Part shown: in pieces, positions 55,905 through 64,000 of the stretch
How positions within the stretch are numbered: the first letter of the stretch is position 1
Layout: each line of letters opens with the position of its first letter
Origin: Dendrophyllia cribrosa
Taxonomy: Eukaryota > Cnidaria > Anthozoa > Scleractinia > Dendrophylliidae
Reading direction: 5' to 3'
Assembly (NCBI GenBank): GCA_024195265.1
Contig: JAJLRJ010000005.1
Coordinates: 41,131,280 to 41,195,279 of the forward strand
DNA length: 64,000 nucleotides
Notes under the pieces: generated by a model
Told to the model about the DNA's origin: nothing
Database searches by the model: none
Seen by the model: only the letters and a program-made list of their open reading frames with translations
Program-made: the position numbers and the translations under genes

Positions 55905-58010
55905 TGTATGGCAAATATTCAATGTTATAATTCAACACATTGATACACTGCCCAAATATGGTAAAAACGTTATCGATATACGCTATGTCTACATGACGTA
56001 TATCCAACGATGGAGGAAAATTTCGTATTTTGACAAGAGAATGCAAAAATGACGGACCGGCCTCGATATTTTTTCTTCAAACTGTGCTTTGTTATCAATG
56101 TGTTGAATTATAAAACTATCATTACGCTCAAGCTTGCGTGATATAGCCTAATTAACCTGGAATATTACCTGAAAGAAAGTCCTCGCATTAGACAGACGAC
56201 TGCCTTTTGACCACGAACTCGTTCGTCTTTGGCGTCCTATTTCGCGTGGAATAAATCCCTGTGCGTCGTCTAACAGAACATAGCTAAGAATCAGACCAAC
56301 AGTCAACAGACGTTTTGAAACCATCGTTGATTGAAACCACTTTTTAGTAAACCGTGGAATGAATTGCTTTGTTTGACTTTCAGGAAGCGCTTCAGAAAGA
56401 CCACAGGTGGCGACGAAAACAGTGATTAGGTAAAACGACACCCTGTTGAGAAGATCGGAATGCATTTTATTCACTGATATATATACATATATAGATAGGC
56501 TGAGCCTAACAGCGTCGCCTTTTGAGCAGAAAGCCGATGATAAACTTAACTGAGGTGAAAGGTCGGAAGCACAAGAATAAAATTGACGACCGGGCTATTT
56601 TTTAATTTTAGCAATTCACAAAAACAGACTTACGCGACCGTTTGCACAGTACATTTAGACCGTACAAAAGTTCACAAAAACAACTTTTTCTCCGTCTAGA
56701 ATAACTAGTACGACTAATTTCCAAATAAAATACACCTGTTGCTTATAAACATATTTGCATAAGACCACGCGAGTGAAGTTTAGAACTATAAAATCCAAGT
56801 CTTGTTTTGTTTGCATAAAATCGCTTTTCAACCAATGTAATGAATGAACAAACACATAAAAATGGACAACACAATCTTCTTTAGAAAAATTTTATTCAAA
56901 TCTCCATAAGTTTATGTTTAAAAGCAAAACGCGAACCATTTATAGCTCATCGAGGCCGAGATATCTCCGATGAAATAAATCAAAACAACTGAATTTAATT
57001 GAGCACGTTTTATTCTCCAAAACTAGCGAGAACACAAAGAAAAAGTCAATCACATATTGATATCAACATAAATTCCCATCGAAAAATGTATTTTGTTTTA
57101 CCTTTAAGTCCCTCCACTGCTTGGAAACTCATTAAATCTCCGCTTCTTCAGTTCTGAAACCCGAAGTGACAAACATCCTCCCGCATTGCTCCCATCCTCG
57201 AAGCAAGATTTTATCCCTGAAAGCGCTTCTTTTTCCACTATAGCGGCTTCTGAGTATCCATTAATTAGTATACCTGTCTTGAGTAGCAAACCGCGAAAAA
57301 ATGCAGGAGAATAACGACTTTAATTTAAACGGTTTTCTCTTGCTTAACACAGCAAAAATCAAAAGAGTTTTCCCAGCTGTTTTCCCAGGTGACGTGAAAT
57401 TGCAAAGATCCCGGATGTTGTGTGGCATCATACACGCATATTTTGCGACGGTATACGCGACCGCGAGTTAGCCCTGCGCGTACGCCGGGCACACGACGCG
57501 CCCGCGAAACATTCCGCTAGCCATGACCATGAAAAATGACGGGCATGGGTTCTATGGTTCTCTGGTTCTATGAGTTTGGGCCCGCAGAGCTCCGCTGAAA
57601 GCTCTCGTAAACGTATATATTAGAAATTCTCTATTTCTCTCTAGACTTTATTATAGCACCATTTGTTTTAATTGCGGTCGGCTGAAAACTGCGGTAAGGC
57701 AACTAAACAAATAAATTATAATAAATTATCCCAATTTTCTCATTTGTATCTTGTAATACTTTTTCTGGTGTTTTCGATATTGAACCTTTGAAATTTGCTT
57801 TATTGGCCATTATTTCAGCGAATTAACTAACGAGACTTGCTCAACTGAAAAATCGAGCAAAGCTAATTTCCTATACAAGTGTGGTATTCTCAATTGGTAT
57901 AACTTTTGAGGCCACGTTTGTGAATTTTGCTCAGATAAAATCGAGGGATAAATTTCGTGGTTTGATATATCAATTACCCCTAAGGGTGTTTGAATTGAAA
58001 AGGTTTCTGG

Positions 58011-58948
58011 CACCCACGGGAACCTAGGGGCATTTGTCGAGATTGTCAGATATTTGTTGCCCGAGGGTGTGGGGGAAAATATCACTTTTGTTCATAGAGA
58101 TTGCACCCCAGGGGGCAGACCCTGGGGATTTGCTGGTCAGCGGTATACCCTATCGATGGATCTCCGAAAAGAAGGCAAAGAAGCTCCCTCCCTCCCTTTT
58201 CTATTTTGAGGAGTCCAATCCTGAGTCCAACCGAATTTCATGTGCATCCCAGGGACTCACAGCGCTAAAAAACCATACGTCTTTTCTCCATTTTTAGAAA
58301 GCAAACGAAAAGAAAGAAAGAAACTTTATTTACCGAGGGTAAAATACATTATTACCGGTAACCCGGTAGTTTACACAACGGCCTTCAAAACCTTAAAAGA
58401 AAGTTTAAAAAAAATACAATACAACTATTTGGTCAAGTGGAGCCAACTGCACTGAAATACAACAAACTTTAAGTCTTGTTCCACATAAGAACGATAGCAA
58501 ACTTCATTGTTCTGCGGCATTAGCTCTTTCCCATATAGAATATCTTTGATTTCAAGAATAGAGGACGAGCTGATGGTTAATAATTATATTTCATTATAAA
58601 AATAAAGAAAATCCATTTGCGTCAAATCAATTTTAGGAAATGTTCGTGCTTAACCAATCAGAATAGCAGAAGACAATAGCTAATAATTTTGCTTCTTTGA
58701 TGAAGTTCCCCAAATACAATTTCTTTTAAAAAATTGTATGTTGTGCGATTGGGTCTCAAATTACTTGAAACCTTAAAAAAATTAGACAAAATGCACCTTG
58801 AACCTTAACTTTTTAGCGGTTTTTGAGTCTAGGCCAATGAGATCACTAGTTGTAACAATGAAAAATCTTGACATTCCATCGTGTTTGACATTCCATTGCC
58901 GTTCAGCGCTATCCTTCTTATACGGATCATTACTTAAATGAGGGTCTA
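58011..58948. other. Intergenic, no supported gene
   Basis: 58,300-58,345 reads aagaaagaaagaaactttat, the form of a retroelement tail on the opposite strand (ataaagtttctttctttc). No frame is convincing. Confidence 0.4.
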
Positions 58949-59070
58949 AGGCCCATTTTAACAGTCGAATTTCACATGTGCCGAACTTAATGCATATGAG
59001 CGAGGACATTAGTTTTTTCTCATTAGCATTAGATTCGGCACATGTGAAATTCGACGTTTAAAACGGGCCT
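58949..59070. mobile_element. 122-bp MITE related to 31,320-31,806
   Basis: The ends aggcccattttaacagtcga...cacatgtgccgaa and the inverse ttcggcacatgtgaaattcg...gggcct are shared with the 31.3-kb element. The interior is only about 40 bases. Confidence 0.75.
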
Positions 59071-59444
59071 AGTTATAAGCCAAGCAAATAGGCGGTTTTT
59101 GTGCGTAAAATTCGTACATCCTTATTGTTGCACCCAGGTGGCAGGGGATTTGTCAGTATTCCTCTGCACTATACCCAGGGGGATTTGAGGAGGTTTGAAT
59201 GGGCATTTGGACAAATTCCCCAGGGTCCCCGGGGGTGGGCCCCAGGGGGAAGTCGCTGATTGATGCATTATCCTCAAGTGCAACATTCTTTAAAAATACC
59301 AGTAACTTTCTTCTTGTGTGGTCCTGTTTCTTTACTGATTGTTTTTCTCAATTTCAGTTTAAGCTTGGCCAGTGGTAATTTAGTCGAGTTGACGCCATTA
59401 TTCGTTTTTCGTTGGTGAAAAGTACCCTGTTGCCGCCCTTAACA

Positions 59445-59900
59445 AGAACAACAACTCTTCGAGTAGTGAAGTCGTGCTTTAAGAAGCTTTAGGGGTCTTG
59501 TAAGTGCCCCTAAGGTACGAGAATTAATTCAATATATTGTTATGATTTGTTTTACATGTACAGTCGCATTTCCGGTCACACTAGGTGATCCGTCACGAAC
59601 GTTATTACACTGTACGTCATTTGAAACCTTTAATCAGTCTTTCGCAATCACTCGTGCATCCAAGGTCAACTTTAATTTTTATATTACTTCCATTTATCTG
59701 TTGCTCGAAAAGAAAACGAAATCGTTATCGAATGGAACTCTCGTCAAACCCGGCAATAATGTAGTTCCTTTTTGTTTCGTTTCGTCATTTTCCTTTTCTT
59801 ATGTTGTAAATAAATCCAATCATCCATGAGCTTGAAGTTGCTATATCAACTGATATGACGTCACTAACACTTCGCCTCAGGCTATAAACTACTTGAAAAT
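59445..59900. repeat. Inverted duplicate of 49,470-50,160
   Basis: See that entry. The 95-codon + frame at 59,542-59,829 lies in the duplicated part. It is not open in the partner copy, so it is not called as a gene. Confidence 0.65.
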
Positions 59901-60593
59901 GCGAACTTTTTACTTTTTTTGCCAAAGAATTTATAAGTCGTGCCCTTGGCTCGTAGCCAAGGGCATGACTTATAATGCTAGTGTTGGCTTCAAGCTACTA
60001 ATTAAACTTTGCTACTAATGTCTACAAGGCTCGAAGTATTCGTTTAGAAGCGATTTGAAGGAATAAAAAGCCACTTAGTTAAGTACTCAAAATGGTTGTG
60101 TGAAACATGAATCAGTCCTGGGAGTCCTGGGGGCGTTGATCGGCACTCGACGTCAGGCTTGAATTTTCAGAGCTTTTCAGTGAAAAATCCAAGATTTAAT
60201 ACTGAGCCTATATGGCTAAAGGAGAAGTAGATATGCACATCCCGTAGTGACTCATTGAGCCGTTTCTAAGCGTTCCGAGCAGATATGAGTTCCGAGTGTA
60301 AACTGATAAAATCTAACTATAATCTAATGGGCCAAAGACGTCCGTAAAATAGCCGGTAGGAAGATTCAGAAGTGTAAGGCCGAATCTGTGTTGGCCTTGT
60401 AGTACTGTTTCTTTTACTGTGCAAGGTGATTCTAACTTTTGAGACTATGGATGAAACCCAAAGGTGTAACTATTCCAATGATCGAAAGCATATAGGCAAG
60501 TTCTGCTGTGGTGCTGTTTGCTATTTAGTAGAAGGTGCAGGGTATAGATGATATATCCTAACGTTTTACATTTAAATGGAAGAGTATATATTT

Positions 60594-60665
60594 AACAATT
60601 AGACCCGTAGCCCGAAAGGGCTACGGGTCAATAGCCGATGAGGCGAAGCCGAATGGGCTATTGAC

Positions 60666-60699
<34 letters not shown>

Positions 60700-60846
60700 T
60701 AGTATCACCCAACTAGTCGGACAGAAAATGGCAATAATAAAAAAAAGCAATTGCAAGTTGAAGAAATATTTATTTGGGAATAAAACGAAAAATAAAACCG
60801 GCGAATTTCGCTACTCGATGACTATTACTATTAGACCCCTAGTAGC

Positions 60847-60884
<38 letters not shown>

Positions 60885-60897
60885 GTTGGGTGATACT
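60594..60897. mobile_element. Two adjoining hairpin elements
   Basis: 60,594-60,697 is a foldback (aacaattagacccgtagccc ... gggtctaattgtt) with an inner hairpin agcccgaaagggct and a third, aatagcc...ggctatt. Directly joined, 60,701-60,897 has 17-bp inverted ends agtatcacccaactagt / actagttgggtgatact. They may be one composite element. Confidence 0.7.
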
Positions 60898-61034
60898 AAA
60901 TATATATATAGACGGTTTTGAAGGTGCTGCCTGAGCCAACGAAAGATGTCATACCATGCAATAATGGATTCACAGTCCGGATTCGGTGGATATGATAAAA
61001 AAACTAGTTAAAAAGACCGAAAATGGACAACTTT

Positions 61035-61591
61035 TGGTATAAAAAATATAAAAATTTAGTTAAAAAACGTTTCGGTCTCTCGACCTTCATCAGTTGTACA
61101 GACAGTTACACAGAGACTTAAATACGGTTACAACAATGACTTAACACTAAACTACTGATAAATTACGTAACAAAAATAAAAGCAAAATTACAACAATAAT
61201 ACAATAATAGAAGTGATAACGAGACTAAACCAAAGGAAAACCACAAGTGCCACAAATATACTAATGAACTACGGTAACCTAACAATAATATACACTGTAT
61301 ATATAAAGCTTGTTGGATATCCAACGAAGATGCCACCTGTGAAAAGGATCCAAGGATACTGGACGCTTGCGCTTAATTAAATAAGGATAAATTGTGTAAA
61401 CAAAAGCGAGAAGCGAACTCTTCACATGTCTTGAAGTTTAATGGCAGACGTTTCGCTCTTCGGGCTTCTTCAGTGCTTATATACAGGATCAAAAATACTT
61501 GGAATAAAAATTCTTACAGAAATAAATGCAATTTTGAAGGCAAGGACCAACGTAACAAAACAGAAGCACCGGATCCAAATTGAGGATCTAA
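61035..61591. mobile_element. Penelope-like terminal sequences
   Basis: 61,057-61,110 (aaaaacgtttcggtctctcg, accttcatcagttgtacag) and 61,430-61,475 (gcagacgtttcgctcttcgg, gcttcttcagtgcttatat) have the form 'acgtttcg...cttcttcag'. They flank the GIY-YIG remnant. The intervening DNA has no supported gene. Confidence 0.5.
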
Positions 61592-61828
61592 TCAGCTATA
61601 AATAATAGTAATAAACGAAAAAAAGACAACCCAGCTAACATATCTAAGCCCACTACAGTATCAGAACATTTCCTCACTAGCGACCATTCAGCTAAAGACA
61701 TAACACTCATTCCACTCGAACTTATTCATTCTAATCGTGACGCTGTACGCAAAGCAAGAGAAGCATATCTCATCGATAGAGGTAACACTCTTGAACCTCT
61801 AGGAATTAATAAAAAAGATGAAATGTAA
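61592..61828 (+). pseudogene. Penelope-like element: GIY-YIG endonuclease C-terminus
   Basis: A 79-codon frame, uninterrupted to its own stop at 61,826-61,828. It contains ISKPTTVSEHFLTSDHSAKD, then ITLIPLELIHSNRDAV and RKAREAYLIDRGNTLEPLG, ending NKKDEM. This is the end of the GIY-YIG nuclease that follows the reverse transcriptase in Penelope-like elements: the H-containing 'SEHF...H...D' segment and the helical 'R..REAYLI' box. The reverse transcriptase and the GIY-YIG core are missing upstream, so this is a 5'-truncated copy. The 3' region (61,829-62,110) ends with the ccctgaagaagaaaggccgt motif shared with 42,145. Confidence 0.8.
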
Positions 61829-62224
61829 TACCTTTATTTCCGTTTATATCTACTTCTATATGTTGCATGTTCTTCTTTTTTCATCTCTTTTGTAACGGTT
61901 TTTTAAGCTTTAAATCTTCAACGGTTACTTTTCCACTGTATTATATGTTATCATAGCATCATATTGCACGCTATACTCAAATTTAAATTGTAACGTCCTA
62001 GTTTACCCATAGTCATTTTTTGTAATACCCTGAAGAAGAAAGGCCGTGCCTTTTGAAATATTGGATAAATTACATTTTTATATTCCTTCACTGTCGAATC
62101 AGCCTTGCTTTTTTTCGTTTATTACAGAAATAAGTTCCTTAATATATAATAATTCTTCTAACATAACAAAAGTTGAAATTAAAACAATTACATAATAAAC
62201 TAAAAATAAAGCTAAATATATATA

Positions 62225-63070
62225 TATGCAAATCCTCCTGACTCAGTGAGCCGCTTCTATTAAGCGTTCCAAGCCGCGAACCTCTCGTCCATAACACAGA
62301 CGCCAAAATTCATACAATCTCTACCTCTATAAAATGAAAACCTGTATATTGCGGACACCTACAAGTCGCTCCGTCTACTCCCTTTGGTGTTCGTATGAAG
62401 GCGATTCAAAACCCCTGATAATTATCAAACAAGCCGATTTGTACTTACGTAGACCTCAGCGAACAAACCCCAAAAGCTGCAACTTGCGTGTCTGTTTTCT
62501 ACAATCATAAGCCGGCCTTTTAAAGCGACAGTGCAAGCACGGCGCGGCGCCAAGGCCTGTCACTGCGCATTCCAGTTTTCACGATATTGCGAACTGCATC
62601 CGTTTGAATGTTCGGCACGCCTTACAACAAATACGACTTCTGCGATTTGCTCTCATTAGCCATTTTTTGGCTAGCCGCTGGAAGCCATAGTTACTACAGA
62701 CGCTAAGATTGGCTAAATTAAAATCGGTTTGAAAATCCTGACTTATCACTTAATTGGATTTTCAAAAGCTAATCGCCGGTAATCGTAAAGAGTAAGGAAA
62801 TGTGATGTTGATTGTCATTGTGACTACTGCGCCTGCGCAGCAGTCACTATTGCTATCGTGAGTTTTCCGAATGTAAGTAACAATAGAATATACCTCGGAT
62901 CCAATCATATCCATTTTGCTGTCTCTCGCGAACACTTTGTATCAGCGATGATTTGCCGGTAATTCCCGATGATAAACGAAAACCTCGGCTGCCTATTCGA
63001 TCTCTTTGAAATTATCTTTAAAATATAAAGAAAACTTAGACCTAATTTGTCCGTTTTAACTTATTTTGGA
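62225..63070. repeat. Duplicated block Q4
   Basis: Homologous to Q1, Q2 and Q3. The part from 62,590 is closest to Q3 (39,090-39,545), including gcgcctgcgcagcagtcact and atttgccggtaatt. No frame is conserved across copies. Confidence 0.7.
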
Positions 63071-63139
63071 TTTGTAAATAGAGAGATCAAATCAATTTCA
63101 AAATCATTCAAACTCTTGAAAAAAAATATAAAACTTTAA

Positions 63140-63545
63140 AGCAAAGCTGAATTGAAAACAGCGCATATTTTGTTTGGTACAATATTTCAGCTGGCCAGAC
63201 CAGCGTTCTTCAGGTACAAGATGTTACTAGATTTACAATATGTTTTGCATCAGTCAATTCCAGCAGTGCCCATCACCCCTCCCCCCCCCCCCCCCCCCCC
63301 CGGGCTAACCCCTGGGAATTGGCAAAAAAAGAGGGCAGATACCTCATCCCCGGGATCGTCCCCTGCCAAAAAAAAACATAAAACTTAAAAGCAAAGCTGA
63401 AAACAGCATATATTTTGTTGAGTACAATATTTCAGCTGGCCAGACCAACCTTCTTCAGGTACAAGATGGTCTGGCCAGCTGAAATATTGTACTCAACAAA
63501 ATATACGCTGTTTTCAGCTTTGCTTTAAAGTTTTATATTCAATTA
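63140..63545. mobile_element. Three copies of a Penelope-type end, direct and inverted, around a C-run
   Basis: acaatatttcagctggccag is present at about 63,180 and 63,423 in direct orientation and at about 63,468-63,497 inverted, each next to gaaaacagc. The first two continue into cttcaggtacaagatg. A C-run (63,280-63,301) separates the first two. The 78-codon + frame across this region is spurious. Confidence 0.7.
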
Positions 63546-64000
63546 TTTTTGGCTGAAGCAGATCCTCAAGGATCCAGCGTACAAACAGCGGGATTCTCGT
63601 ATACGGTTTCTTGCCATTTAAACAGTTATTCAAAAAAAACACTTCATTATTTTTAAGTGTTTGTTTTTTTCTAGTTCTGCCTTTTCACTGTGTATTTTTT
63701 TTATTTGCTCATGTTGTCAGTCCCTGGAGTGGAGCATTAGCAATGTTTTCGCGGCCCGGGGTGGTGCATTCGCGAAATACCTGAGCAGCCCTAGGGCTGA
63801 ATTTCAATTGTATATTAAGTAATAATCATACAGCTAAGTAATACAGGATATGACGAAATCGGAAATAAAACGAAAAAGTATTACATTTCATCACGTTTGT
63901 TCATGCCGTGTACGTGTGGTTCTAAAGTATCACCTTTATAGATAAGATGAGATTCCCTGGCTTTACGTATATCGAGTCACGCACGGGAAGTTTTTGCGTC
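63546..64000. other. End of window, no supported gene
   Basis: Unique-looking AT-rich DNA with a short GC-rich patch at 63,745-63,770; no frame or repeat that I can name. Confidence 0.4.

Larger units (their letters stand above)
52869..56324 (-). pseudogene. Secreted-peptide gene copy 3: exon 1 open, exon 2 frameshifted, intron expanded
   Basis: Exon 1 (56,324-56,169) encodes MVSKRLLTVGLILSYVLLDD, AQG, then FIPREIGRQRRTSSWSKGSR and LSNARTFFQ, ending CAG|GTAATA. It has a 9-base in-frame deletion in the signal peptide, and the upstream frame stays open. The matching exon 2 (52,939-52,869) keeps the acceptor ttattcttttgttag but lacks one base early on (actggcgagagcc against actggacaggagcc). The conserved reading TGQEP... 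is therefore lost and the stop is overrun. The two exons are now 3.2 kb apart because of nested insertions. It is probably a recent pseudogene, unless a different downstream exon is used. Confidence 0.65.
50419..58010 (-). repeat. Duplicon P3 (copy 3 of the secreted-peptide locus), with nested insertions
   Basis: Collinear with P2 in segments 50,419-53,455, 54,966-55,020 and 56,150-56,480 with 57,597-58,010. The interrupting sequence at 53,456-54,965 contains the 53,631-54,434 foldback. 55,020-56,150 contains a small foldback (55,786-55,904). 56,480-57,596 is AT-rich DNA absent from the other copies. No gene is supported in the inserted DNA, including the 164-codon frame at 54,874-55,368. Confidence 0.8.

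Noticed and set aside
59542..59829. 95-codon + frame, possible gene
   Set aside because: Lies in an inverted duplicate whose partner at 49.5-50.1 kb is not open, and it contains no recognisable motif.

Overview
The window looks like repeat-rich, AT-rich animal genomic DNA, most likely from an anthozoan cnidarian such as a stony coral. That is an inference. It rests on AT-rich intergenic DNA, short exons with GT-AG splice signals, a dense mix of MITEs, CR1/L2-like LINE tails, Penelope-like GIY-YIG fragments, piggyBac, Mutator-like and tyrosine-recombinase remnants, and a Tudor-knot-like exon of a kind I associate with cnidarian genomes. There are no rRNA genes, functional tRNA genes or CRISPR arrays. 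Only a few short host gene pieces can be supported.

The backbone is a set of segmental duplications in the same orientation. One unit recurs at about 1.8-5.2 kb (P1), 27.9-35.8 kb (P2) and 50.4-58.0 kb (P3), with a promoter-side fragment at 39.6-40.2 kb. Each full unit carries, on the minus strand, a two-exon gene for a small secreted basic peptide: a signal-peptide exon followed by a 72-base terminal exon. Copies 1 and 2 are intact. Copy 3 has a one-base deletion in exon 2, and its intron is swollen by nested insertions. A second duplicated family (Q) recurs at about 15.6-17.4, 38.7-39.5, 42.5-44.8 and 62.2-63.1 kb and shows no convincing gene.

Region by region: 0.6-1.2 kb LINE tail; 1.8-5.2 kb P1; 5.3-6.6 kb tyrosine recombinase remnant; about 8.6-14.0 kb a decayed DNA-virus-like element with a VLTF3-like fragment, a fibre-like protein with internal duplication, a two-membrane-segment protein and two colinear minus-strand genes; 14.8-17.5 kb foldbacks and Q1; 18.2-20.8 kb a truncated intron-containing piggyBac; 21.3-23.2 kb a Mutator-like transposase split by a LINE; 23.6-27.9 kb a roughly 250-copy 17-bp satellite with a 681-bp higher-order repeat; 27.9-35.8 kb P2 with several nested MITEs; 36-45 kb MITEs, a Penelope remnant, a LINE RT fragment and a tRNA-derived SINE; 48.1-48.8 kb the start of a signal-peptide gene with a Tudor-knot-like exon on the opposite strand; 50.4-58.0 kb P3; 58-64 kb MITEs, Penelope ends and Q4.

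The duplications act as natural controls. Paralogous empty sites fix the target-site duplications of several MITEs, show that the satellite grew from (or shrank to) two units, and show codon-respecting change in the peptide gene.
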